64,000 nt of DNA, from NCBI GenBank assembly GCA_020073205.1, contig JAIQFR010000005.1, positions 23,234 through 87,233 on the forward strand. The letters are read 5' to 3'. The notes beneath the pieces are model-generated. The model was not told the DNA's origin, ran no database searches, and saw only the letters and a program-made list of their open reading frames with translations. The translations under genes and the position numbers were made by a program. Of this stretch, positions 45,350-52,932 are shown piece by piece (the first letter of the stretch is position 1; each line of letters starts with the position of its first letter). Source of the DNA: Terriglobia bacterium (lineage in GTDB: Bacteria > Acidobacteriota > Polarisedimenticolia > Polarisedimenticolales > JAIQFR01).

Positions 45350-46390
45350 ATGGAGACGCTCTGGTTCTGCCTCGTCGCGATGATGGTGGCGATGTACGTC
45401 GTGTTCGACGGACTCGATCTCGGCGCGGGGATCCTACACCTCGTGCTGGGGAGGACCGACGAGGAGCGCCGCCTCGTGCTCAGGAGCATCGGGCCCGTGT
45501 GGGACGGGAACGAGGTCTGGCTCCTGGCGGGCGGCGGCGCGCTCTACTTCGCTTTCCCCGCGCTCTACGCCACCGGCTTCAGCGGCTTCTACCTTCCCCT
45601 GATGATGGTGCTGTGGCTCTTGATCCTCCGCGGGATCTCGGTGGAGTTCCGCAACCACATCGACAGCCGCGTCTGGGGTCCGTTCTGGGACGTGACGTTC
45701 TCGGGTTCGAGCGCGCTGCTCGCCGTGTTCTTCGGCGCCGCGCTCGGGAACGTCGTTCGCGGCGTCCCCCTGGACCCGCAGGGACATTTCTTCGTGCCGC
45801 TCTGGACCGACTTCCGGCCCGGGGCCAATCCCGGCGTGCTCGATTTCTACACCGTCCTGGCCGGCCTCACCGCGCTCGCCGCGCTCGCGCTGCACGGCGC
45901 GCTCTGGATCGCGCTCAAGACCGCGGGCGCTCTCGCGGTCCGCGCGCGGCGGGCGGTGGATGCCGCCTGGTGGGCCGCGGCCGCGCTCACCGTGATCCTG
46001 ACCCTCCTCACGATGTGGGTACAGCCCCAGATCGCCCACAGCCTCACAGCGCGGCCGTGGGGATACGCGTTCCCGATCGTCGCGCTCGGGGGACTCGTCG
46101 CGGTACTCTGGTTCGCCGCGCACGAGCGGGATGCGGCGGCTTTCCTCGCGTCGAGCGCCTACATCGTCGGGATGCTCACCAGCGCGGCGTTCGGCCTCTA
46201 CCCGTACGTGCTCCCGTCGACGACCGACCCGTCCCGCGGGCTCACGGTCCACAACGCGGCCGCGCCGGCCGCCGGTCTCCGGATCGGCCTCGCCTGGTGG
46301 ATCCCTGGCATGATGCTGGTCGCGGGGTACTTCGTGTTCACCTACCGACGGTTCGCCGGGAAGGTCGACCTCGGCGACGGAGGGTATTGA
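45350..46390 (+). CDS. cydB: Cytochrome bd-type quinol oxidase subunit II
   Basis: This 346-residue partner subunit has about eight membrane helices. METLWFCLVAMMVAMYVVFD, GLDLGAGILHL, GPVWDGNEVWLLAGGGALYF and FPALYATGFSGFYLPLM are the standard CydB motifs. It pairs with CydA to form the oxidase. No CydX-like small subunit is seen, and cydCD assembly genes are not in the window. Its stop overlaps a TTG that could start the following alcohol dehydrogenase gene. Confidence 0.95.
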   Translation: METLWFCLVAMMVAMYVVFDGLDLGAGILHLVLGRTDEERRLVLRSIGPVWDGNEVWLLAGGGALYFAFPALYATGFSGFYLPLMMVLWLLILRGISVEFRNHIDSRVWGPFWDVTFSGSSALLAVFFGAALGNVVRGVPLDPQGHFFVPLWTDFRPGANPGVLDFYTVLAGLTALAALALHGALWIALKTAGALAVRARRAVDAAWWAAAALTVILTLLTMWVQPQIAHSLTARPWGYAFPIVALGGLVAVLWFAAHERDAAAFLASSAYIVGMLTSAAFGLYPYVLPSTTDPSRGLTVHNAAAPAAGLRIGLAWWIPGMMLVAGYFVFTYRRFAGKVDLGDGGY

Positions 46391-46395
46391 GCGCG

Positions 46396-47409
46396 ATGCG
46401 GGCGATGGTCCTGCACGCCAACGCGCCGATCGCCGAGCGCCCCCTCGAGCCCTCCGACGCCCAGGACCCGGAGCCGGGCGCGGGGGAGGTCCGGGTGCGC
46501 GTCCGGGCGTGCGCGATCTGCCGGACCGACCTGCACGTGATCGAGGGGGAACTCCCGGCGCGCCGACTTCCCCTGATCCCCGGCCACCAGGTCGTCGGGA
46601 CGGTGGACCGGCTGGGTCCCGGCTGCACCCGGCGCGTCGTCGGGGAGCGGGTCGGGATCGCCTGGCTCCGGAGCACCTGCGGCGCGTGCGCCTTCTGCCG
46701 GTCGGGATCGGAGAACCTCTGCGAGCTGTCCCGCTACACGGGTTACCACGCGGACGGCGGGTACGCCGAGCTGGCGGTGGTCCCGGAGGCTTACGCCTAC
46801 CGGCTCCCGGAAGCGTTCTCGGACCTCGAGGCGGCGCCGCTCCTGTGCGCCGGGATCATCGGCTACCGCGCGCTCCGGCGCAGCGACGTGCCCGCGGGGG
46901 GACGGCTCGGGCTCTACGGGTTCGGCTCGTCGGCGCACGTCGTGCTGCAGATCGCGCGGCACCGGGGGTGCGAGATCCACGTGGCCACGCGCGGCGAGAG
47001 CCACCGGGAACTCGCCCGCCGGATGGGGGCGGTCTGGGTGGGCGGTGCCTTCGACGCTCCTCCGGTTCCCCTCGATGCGGCCATCGTGTTCGCGCCGGTC
47101 GGGGAGATCGTGCCTAGGGCGCTCCGTTCGGTTCGGAGGGGCGGCACCGTGGTGCTGGCGGGCATCTACATGACGCCCGTTCCGTCCATGGCGTACGACG
47201 AGTTCCTCTTCCACGAGAAGAATCTCAGGAGCGTCGAGGCGAATACCCGCGCCGACGGCGAGGACCTCCTGCGCGAGGCCGCGGAGATCCCGCTCCGACC
47301 GGAAGTGACGACGTTCCCCCTGGAGCACGCCAACGAGGCTCTGGTCCGCCTCAAGCAGGACCGGATCGACGGGACGGGCGTGCTGATCATCGGCGGCCCC
47401 CGCGGCTGA
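46396..47409 (+). CDS. Zinc-dependent alcohol dehydrogenase
   Basis: This 337-residue medium-chain dehydrogenase has catalytic zinc ligands in RACAICRTDLHVIEGE (Cys) and LIPGHQVVG (His), the structural zinc cysteines in STCGACAFCRSGSENLC, and the dinucleotide motif LYGFGSSAHVVLQIA. The single-CAxC-R-TDLH style fits the AdhA-like bacterial group oxidising simple alcohols. ATG 46396 starts MRAMVLHANAPI. A TTG at 46387, overlapping the cydB stop and near GGAGG, is an alternative. Position suggests cotranscription with cydAB. Confidence 0.9.
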   Translation: MRAMVLHANAPIAERPLEPSDAQDPEPGAGEVRVRVRACAICRTDLHVIEGELPARRLPLIPGHQVVGTVDRLGPGCTRRVVGERVGIAWLRSTCGACAFCRSGSENLCELSRYTGYHADGGYAELAVVPEAYAYRLPEAFSDLEAAPLLCAGIIGYRALRRSDVPAGGRLGLYGFGSSAHVVLQIARHRGCEIHVATRGESHRELARRMGAVWVGGAFDAPPVPLDAAIVFAPVGEIVPRALRSVRRGGTVVLAGIYMTPVPSMAYDEFLFHEKNLRSVEANTRADGEDLLREAAEIPLRPEVTTFPLEHANEALVRLKQDRIDGTGVLIIGGPRG

Positions 47410-47436
47410 ACGCGATCGCCGCCGTCGGAGGCCTCG

Positions 47437-48573
47437 ATGCTCAAGCTCGTCGTGGTCATGGCTCTCGCCACAGCTTCCACTCCGCTCCTGGCCCAGGCCG
47501 TCTCCGCTCCGCCCCGGCCGGTCCCGCCGTCGCTCGAGGAGGTCCGCAAGGGCATGGGGATTCCGTCCCGGAACGACGTGCGGGGGCAGCAGGACGTCGT
47601 CGGCTACGCGTCCAACGCCGAGCAGATGGCCAGGGTGTGGGAGCTGTCCGCCGCGCCGCCCGCCCCCGAGCGCCTCGGCGAGGCTCCGGCCCCTGGCGTC
47701 GCGGGAGTCATCTGCCCCCACGACGACTACCTGTACGCCGGGAGGGTGTACCGCCGGGTGCTTCCTCTGCTGACCGCGCGCACCGTGGTCCTCGTGGGCG
47801 TGTTCCACAAGTACCGGCGGTTCGGAGCGCACGACCGGCTGGTGTTCGACCCCTACCGCACCTGGCGCACCCCCGACGGCGAGGTGCCGGTCTCTCCCCT
47901 CCGCGAGGATCTGCTGGCGGCGCTGCCGAAGGACGACGTGGTGCAGGACGCGGCGATGCACGACGGCGAGCACTCCCTCGAAGCGCTGGTGTTCTGGCTC
48001 CGCCACGCCCGGCCCGACCTCGAGATCGTCCCGATCATCGTTCCCGCCGCCGGCTTCCCGCGCCTCCTGGAGCTCGCCGACCACCTCGGCCGTGCGCTGG
48101 CTTCGAGCCTCGAAAAGCGCGGGTGGCGTTTCGGGCGCGACGTGGCGATCGCCATCTCGACCGATGCCGTGCACTACGGACCGGATTTCAAGTACGCTCC
48201 GTTCGGGGAAGGCGGGGTGGACGCCTACGTCCGCGCGGCGGAGCAGGACCGCGCGATCCTCCGCGGCCCCCTGTCGGGCCCGGTATCCGTCGAGAAGGTG
48301 CGGCGGCTTTACGGCCAGTTCGTGAACCCGGAGCAGCCCGACGACTACCGGCTGACCTGGTGCGGCCGATTCGCTCTACCGCTCGGCCTCCTGCTCCTCG
48401 AGGACACGGCGCGCTCGCTCGGTGAGGGCACGCCGGTCGGGCACCCGATCGCCTACGCGACGTCGGTCGGCGCCCCCGAGCTCCCGGTGCGCGACGTGGA
48501 GCTCGGCCCAACCGCCCCGGCAAACCTGTATCACTTCGTCGGGTACCCGGCGGTGGCGTTCACGGTGCCCTAG
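47437..48573 (+). CDS. MEMO1-family (AmmeMemoRadiSam protein B-like) exported protein
   Basis: This is a 378-residue protein with a signal peptide (MLKLVVVMALATASTPLLAQ) and a MEMO domain. GVICPHDDYLYAGRVYRRVL, VVLVGVFHKYRRFGAHDRLV, MHDGEHSLEALVFWLRHARP and IVPIIVPA follow the family pattern, whose conserved histidines and cysteine resemble non-heme iron dioxygenase sites. Bacterial MEMO proteins usually come with AMMECR1 and radical-SAM partners; neither is present here and the protein looks exported, so its function is open. Confidence 0.8.
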   Translation: MLKLVVVMALATASTPLLAQAVSAPPRPVPPSLEEVRKGMGIPSRNDVRGQQDVVGYASNAEQMARVWELSAAPPAPERLGEAPAPGVAGVICPHDDYLYAGRVYRRVLPLLTARTVVLVGVFHKYRRFGAHDRLVFDPYRTWRTPDGEVPVSPLREDLLAALPKDDVVQDAAMHDGEHSLEALVFWLRHARPDLEIVPIIVPAAGFPRLLELADHLGRALASSLEKRGWRFGRDVAIAISTDAVHYGPDFKYAPFGEGGVDAYVRAAEQDRAILRGPLSGPVSVEKVRRLYGQFVNPEQPDDYRLTWCGRFALPLGLLLLEDTARSLGEGTPVGHPIAYATSVGAPELPVRDVELGPTAPANLYHFVGYPAVAFTVP

Positions 48574-48596
48574 CTGGACCGCCGCTTGGCTCGGGG

Positions 48597-48956
48597 CTAG
48601 TTGAAGGTCGCGGTCACCACCATGTGGCCGTTCACGACGAACGCGCAGTCGTTCGGGTCCGCACCCGTGCAGGACCCGGTCCAGCCTCCGAACGTCGCGC
48701 CATTGTCGGGAGTCGCCGTCAAGTGCACCGTCATGCCCGGTGTCCAGTCCATCGGCCCGCAGGTCCCGGGACAGACGAGCTGAGCACTCTCGTTGCACGT
48801 CACTTGGCCGCTGCCGTGCACGATGACCGCGACGGTGTTCTCCGGACCCGCGACGTCGTTGCTGCCGCCGCCGCTGCAGGCGACGGCCACGAGCAATAGA
48901 ACGCCGATGAGCGCTAGCCGATGACCGCGGTGGGTGGTGGTTCCAGGTGGTGTCAT
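48597..48956 (-). CDS. Small lipoprotein with a bacterial-repeat domain
   Basis: This 119-residue protein has a signal peptide ending in the lipobox VAVACSGGG. The mature part is one beta-rich unit: VAVIVHGSGQVTCNES, CGPMDWTPGMTVHLTATPD, GATFGGWTGSCTGADPN and VVTATFN. The 'L.A.P..G..F.GW.G.C.G' pattern is that of the InlB-B/bacterial repeat family found on surface proteins. Four cysteines suggest disulphides. Its role is unknown. It converges on the MEMO-like gene. Confidence 0.75.
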   Translation of the reverse strand: MTPPGTTTHRGHRLALIGVLLLVAVACSGGGSNDVAGPENTVAVIVHGSGQVTCNESAQLVCPGTCGPMDWTPGMTVHLTATPDNGATFGGWTGSCTGADPNDCAFVVNGHMVVTATFN

Positions 48957-49065
48957 GGATAGGCCCCCCTCTGGACTTCTAGCGAGGCGAGCCGCCTCTC
49001 CACGGGCGGATCCCCTCCTCGAAGCGCAGGTATGCTGTGGGGGGAAATATACGCCACTCAGGAGG

Positions 49066-49845
49066 CTACTTGAAGATCTCCGCGAAGAAGTCTCTCATGG
49101 CCGCCCAGGATCGCCGGTCGGCCCGCTCGTTGTAGGCTGCACCCTTGGAGTTGTCGTTGCCCGCGGCCGGATTCGTGAAGGCGTGGACGGCGCCGCCGTA
49201 CTCCACCAGCTGCCAGTCGACGCCCGCCTTCCGCATCTCGTTCTCGAACGCGGCAAGATTTTCCGCGGAGATCGTCGGATCATCGGCGCCGTGGAGGGCC
49301 AGGATCTTCGCCTTGATGTTCATTCCGTCGGCGGGCGCCGGCGAGTCGAGCCCTCCGTGGAAGCTCACGACCCCGGCGAGGTCCGCGCCGCTCCGCGCCA
49401 GCTCGATCGCCGTGGTCCCGCCGAAGCAGAAGCCGATGGCGGCGATCCGTTTCGGGTCGACCTTCGGGTTCGCTCGGAGCGCGTCGAGGCCGGCGGCGGC
49501 CCGGGCGCGCAGGAGCGTGCGGTCTCCCTTGTACTTCCCGACCAGTTGCCCGGCTTCCTTGGTGTCCGCCGGACGGACCCCCTTCCCGTAGATGTCCGCG
49601 GCGAACGCGACGTACCCCAGCTTCGCGAGCTGCTCGCACTTCGACGTCGTGGAGGGGCCGACCCCCATCCAGTCGTGCACCACCAGGACGCCGGGACGCT
49701 TGCCCTGGATCGAGTCGTCCCAGGCGACATAACCCTCGAGAACGGCGTCCCCCTGCCTGTACTCCACCTTCTCGGACTTGACGCCGGCGTACGCCGCGCC
49801 GGCGAGGATCGCGGACATCGCGATCGGCGCGAGAACCCTGGTCAT
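49066..49845 (-). CDS. Dienelactone hydrolase family protein, exported
   Basis: This 259-residue alpha/beta hydrolase has a signal peptide (MTRVLAPIAMSAILAGAAYA). Nucleophile Cys is in GFCFGGTTA, the acid Asp in HGADDPTI and the His in GAVHAFTNPAA, the dienelactone hydrolase triad. PGVLVVHDWMGVG is the family's oxyanion region. The natural substrate of exported members is unknown. The start at 49845 follows GGGAGG; the in-frame extension to 49884 lacks a site. It is downstream of, and 35 bases from, the selenocysteine peroxiredoxin gene on the same strand. Confidence 0.87.
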   Translation of the reverse strand: MTRVLAPIAMSAILAGAAYAGVKSEKVEYRQGDAVLEGYVAWDDSIQGKRPGVLVVHDWMGVGPSTTSKCEQLAKLGYVAFAADIYGKGVRPADTKEAGQLVGKYKGDRTLLRARAAAGLDALRANPKVDPKRIAAIGFCFGGTTAIELARSGADLAGVVSFHGGLDSPAPADGMNIKAKILALHGADDPTISAENLAAFENEMRKAGVDWQLVEYGGAVHAFTNPAAGNDNSKGAAYNERADRRSWAAMRDFFAEIFK

Positions 49846-49880
49846 GTCGGACGCCTCCCTTCCTCCCGTTTCGCTGCCTC

Positions 49881-50426
49881 TCATTTCTTCTTGGCGACCT
49901 TGAGCTCCGCCAGCCGGGCGGCGACGTCGCGCCCGGCGGTCGCCGGCTTCACGCTCGTGTCGACGTAGAGGATCTTCCCGTCGGCACCGATGTAGAACGT
50001 CCAGCGCTTGGCCAGCCGGACGCCCGGCATGAGCACGCCGTACGCGTCGGCGACCTTCTTGTCCGGGTCGGCCAGGATCGGGAAATCGACTCCCAGCGAC
50101 TCCGCGAACTTCCTGTCGGTCTCGGCGTCGTCCACGCTCGCGGCGAAGTAGGCGACGTCGAAGGCGCGAATCGCATCCCCGCTCTCACGGAGCGACTTGC
50201 ACTCGGCGGTTCAGCCACCGGTGAACGCCTTCGGAAACCAGGCGAGCACCACCGCTCGCTTCCCGAGGTAATCCGCCAGACGGTGGGTCTTCCCGTCGGA
50301 CCCCTTGAGATCGAACGCGGGGGCCGGATCGCCCGCTTTGAGATCGGCCCTCGCCGAGGTGGCGCAGGCGCCGACACCCAGGAAGAGGACCGCCGCGGCG
50401 GCCAGGCTCAGCGAATGGTCGAGCAT
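49881..50426 (-). CDS. Peroxiredoxin with in-frame UGA, probable selenoprotein
   Basis: This 181-residue protein is read through one TGA at 50213-50211. Residues 1-28 are a signal or lipoprotein leader (LFLGVGACATSARAD). The AhpC/TSA domain follows (KAGDPAPAFDLKGSDGKTHR, VVLAWFPKAFTGG), then the UGA at codon 72, and TAECKSLRESGDAIRAFDVA to the conserved PILADPDKKVADAYGV, RWTFYIGADGKI end. The UGA stands exactly where the peroxidatic cysteine of the TxxC motif belongs. Both flanks are in the same frame, without other stops. A hairpin lies 15 bases downstream. The ATG at 50426 has GGAGG five bases before. Confidence 0.82.
50179..50195 (-). promoter_or_regulatory. Candidate bacterial SECIS hairpin
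   Basis: On the minus strand CGCTC, loop CGTGA and GAGCG form a 5-bp stem with an extra T-G pair, beginning 15 bases after the UGA. The apical loop contains GU. Distance and loop fit known bacterial SECIS elements, but the stem is short. Confidence 0.4.
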
Positions 50427-50556
50427 CGTGTCCTCCAGGTTGAAAAGGGACAACCGCCATCCATATTACACCGACCGCCTTCCGTCGCCTCGACCCCGCG
50501 AGGGACGTGCGGCCCATTCGGCATCACCCGGATAGAATCGGACTCCGGAGGATCGA

Positions 50557-51162
50557 ATGACGTTCGGCAGCATCGTCGACTCAACGCGCCGCGGACGGGG
50601 GGCGGTCTTGGGCGCGGTCGCGACGTGCGTCCTCTCGGCCGTCGCGTGCCGCGGGACGCTCGTTCCCCCGGGGGGAGCGTCCGGCCCCGTGCGGGGACGC
50701 GACGTCGAGCTCATCCCCGCCACCGCGCCGAGGGTCCTCGACGAGGTCCGCCGGCCCGGAGCGTCCGTGGTGCTCGTGAACGTCTGGGCCACTTGGTGCC
50801 TACCCTGCAGGGAGGAGTTCCCCGACCTGATGAAGCTCCGCCGGAGCTTTCTGGGCCGCGGCCTGCGGCTCGTCCTGGTCTCGGGGGATTTCGACTCCGA
50901 CCGAGCGTCGGTGGTCCGGTTCCTGGCGGCGCAGGGCGTCGACTTCCCCTCGTTCATGAAGGACGGGGGCGACATGGAGTTCATCGACGGGCTGGACGCG
51001 CGCTGGTCGGGTGCGCTTCCGGCGACCTTCCTCTATGATCGGGCGGGACGCCCCCGGGGGTTCTGGGAAGGCAAGGCGGACTACGCCACCCTGGAGCGCC
51101 GGGTGACCGAGGTCTTGACCGGGCGGGACGAATCCCCCGCCCCAACCGAGGAGAAACCATGA
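50557..51162 (+). CDS. TlpA-like thioredoxin-fold protein
   Basis: This 201-residue exported protein has an N-terminal hydrophobic leader with a cysteine (GAVATCVLSAVACRGTL) suggesting a lipoprotein. The thioredoxin domain has VVLVNVWATWCLPCREEFPD, active site CLPC, and LRLVLVSGDFDS, LPATFLYDRAGRP. TlpA/ResA relatives reduce disulphides in exported proteins such as cytochromes c. It is divergent from the peroxiredoxin and its stop overlaps the next gene by ATGA, so these redox genes probably work together. Confidence 0.85.
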   Translation: MTFGSIVDSTRRGRGAVLGAVATCVLSAVACRGTLVPPGGASGPVRGRDVELIPATAPRVLDEVRRPGASVVLVNVWATWCLPCREEFPDLMKLRRSFLGRGLRLVLVSGDFDSDRASVVRFLAAQGVDFPSFMKDGGDMEFIDGLDARWSGALPATFLYDRAGRPRGFWEGKADYATLERRVTEVLTGRDESPAPTEEKP

Positions 51163-51797
51163 AGCGAAGCCGCTTCTTCGTGTTCGTTTCGACGGCGTGC
51201 CTTCTTGCGGTCGTGGTCGGACTTGGCGCCGCTAGCGCCGCCGAGGCGGGAAAGAGCCTGTCCCTGGGCGCCATGGCGCCGGCCGCCGACGTGAAGATGA
51301 AGGGCGTCGACGGCCGCGAGGTCTCGATCGCCGACGTGCGCGGCGAGAAAGGGACCCTCGTCATCTTCACCTGCAACCACTGCCCCTGGGTCAAGGCGTG
51401 GGAGACGAGGATCGTCGAGATCGGGAACACCTGGGCTTCGAAGGGCTTCGGGGTGATCGCGATCAACTCGAACGACCCGGCGGCCTACGCCGAGGACTCG
51501 TTCGACGAAATGCAGAGGAGAGCGCGGGAGCGCGGAATGCGGTTCCCCTACGTCGTCGACGGGAGCTCCGAAGTGGCGCGAGCCTTCGGCGCGTCCCACA
51601 CCCCCGAGGTGTTCCTCTTCGGCGCCGGGGGCGTCCTCGTGTACAAGGGAACAGTGGACGACAACGCGAAGGAGCCGGACAAGGTGAAGTCCCACTACCT
51701 CGCCGACGCGCTCACCGCGGTGGCTGCGGGGAAGGAGCCGGCGGTCCGGGAGACGAAGTCGCTCGGCTGCTCGATGAAGTTCCGGCAGGCCGCCTGA
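51159..51797 (+). CDS. Redoxin-domain protein with CxxC
   Basis: This 212-residue exported thioredoxin-fold protein has a signal peptide (STACLLAVVVGLGAASAAEA). LVIFTCNHCPWVKAWETRIV gives the CNHC active site in the peroxiredoxin-like thioredoxin group. VIAINSNDPAAYAEDSF, GASHTPEVFLFGAGG and the terminal KSLGCSMKFR are typical of that group. Its ATG overlaps the TlpA-like stop by four bases. The repeat element lies after it. Confidence 0.88.
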   Translation: MKRSRFFVFVSTACLLAVVVGLGAASAAEAGKSLSLGAMAPAADVKMKGVDGREVSIADVRGEKGTLVIFTCNHCPWVKAWETRIVEIGNTWASKGFGVIAINSNDPAAYAEDSFDEMQRRARERGMRFPYVVDGSSEVARAFGASHTPEVFLFGAGGVLVYKGTVDDNAKEPDKVKSHYLADALTAVAAGKEPAVRETKSLGCSMKFRQAA

Positions 51798-51818
51798 CCA
51801 TGCGAGTCCGAGAGTAGG

Positions 51819-51899
51819 AACCAAGAGATGGGACGGCAGTCCTCTGCCGTCCCATCTCTTGGTTGCGGGGGAGCGGGGGCGGAGCCCCCGCTTGCTCAC
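51819..51899 (+). repeat. Repeat element copy 2: 21-bp palindrome plus GC module
   Basis: Two perfect 21-base arms (51819-51839 and 51844-51864) enclose TCCT, again starting AACC and ending GGTT. To the right, GCGGGGGAGCGGGGGCGGAG and a run of C continue into GCTTGCTC. This matches the reverse complement of the module at 42182-42209. Apart from AACC/GGTT the palindrome arms do not match those of copy 1. It lies between convergent genes and may terminate both. Confidence 0.8.
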
Positions 51900-51930
51900 C
51901 GGTAAGGACCCGCCGCGAGTCTGGCCTCCC

Positions 51931-52923
51931 CTACCCCTCCCACCCCTGCAGGATCCGTGCGTAATTCGCCCGTTCGAACGCCTTCGGATCGGGGCACCGC
52001 ACGAGGTTCATGCTCCCCTGCATCTGCCGGAGCGACTCGTACTCGTGCTCCTCGAGCCAGGCGGCCATCTGGTCGCGGAGCGTGCCGAGGTGGGAGACGC
52101 CGTTCCGTAGGAGCACGGAGACCAGCTGGACCGCGTGCGCCCCGGTCATCACCGCCTTGATCGCGTCGAGGGCCGTGTGCACGCCGCCGGTCACCGCCAG
52201 GGAGCCCTTGATCCGTCCCGAAAGGACCGCGAGCCAGCGGAGCCTGAGGAGCAGCTCGGAGGAGTCTGACAGCTCGAGGCGAGGAACGGCGACGAGCTGC
52301 TCCACGTCGATGTCCGGCTGGTAGAAGCGGTTGAAGAGCACCAGGCCGTCGGCGCCGGCGACGTCGAGTCGGCGACCGAACTGGGCCAGCGAGGAGTAGA
52401 ACGGGGAGAGCTTCACTGCGACGGGGATCCGCACGCTGGCCTTCACCGCGCGGAGCATGTCCTCCGCCCGCTGCTCCAGAACCTGGCCGGTCTCGTCCGG
52501 GTCGGTGGCGAGGTAGTAGAGGTTCAGCTCGAGGGCGTCGGCGCCGGCCTCCTGCATCAGCCGGGCGTACTGCAGCCACCCGCCCTCGGTGACCCCGTTC
52601 AGCGAGGCGATCACCGGGACCTTCACCGCCACCTTGACCCTGCGGAGGTGCTCGAGGTACTCGTCCGGGCCCAGCGCGAACACGTCCGAGGCCGGGAAGT
52701 ACGTCTGCGCCTCGGCGAACGACTCCGCGTGGGTGTCCATGTGGCGCGAGGCCGCCAGCTGCTCGCCCACCACCTGCTCCTCGAAGAGCGAGTGCATCAC
52801 GATGGCGGAGGCGCCGGCGTCCTCCAGCCGGCGCACCGTGTCGAGGTCGTCGACCAGGGGCGACGCCCCGGGCATCAGGGGATGCGGAAGCGTGAGGCCG
52901 AGGTAGTCCGTGCGGAGATCCAT
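51931..52923 (-). CDS. Dihydroorotate dehydrogenase-like flavoprotein
   Basis: This 330-residue TIM-barrel protein is like DHOD. LPHPLMPGASPLVDDLDTVR, VPVIASLNGVTEGGWLQYAR, DALELNLYY, VAVKLSPFYSSL and SLAVTGGVHTALDAIKAVM follow the flavin-binding scaffold. The region equivalent to the DHOD catalytic loop differs, so a pyrimidine role is doubtful; related DHOD-like proteins are commonly encoded beside PFOR. It starts nine bases after the PFOR stop and is clearly in the same operon. Its redox substrate is unknown. Confidence 0.85.
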   Translation of the reverse strand: MDLRTDYLGLTLPHPLMPGASPLVDDLDTVRRLEDAGASAIVMHSLFEEQVVGEQLAASRHMDTHAESFAEAQTYFPASDVFALGPDEYLEHLRRVKVAVKVPVIASLNGVTEGGWLQYARLMQEAGADALELNLYYLATDPDETGQVLEQRAEDMLRAVKASVRIPVAVKLSPFYSSLAQFGRRLDVAGADGLVLFNRFYQPDIDVEQLVAVPRLELSDSSELLLRLRWLAVLSGRIKGSLAVTGGVHTALDAIKAVMTGAHAVQLVSVLLRNGVSHLGTLRDQMAAWLEEHEYESLRQMQGSMNLVRCPDPKAFERANYARILQGWEG

Positions 52924-52932
52924 GGGCTCCTC

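Noticed and set aside
50136-50213. Peroxiredoxin as a pseudogene with a nonsense mutation
   Set aside because: The only stop is TGA at the catalytic Cys position, both flanks are conserved in the same frame, and a hairpin follows; selenocysteine explains all of this better. It cannot be excluded without the rest of the genome.
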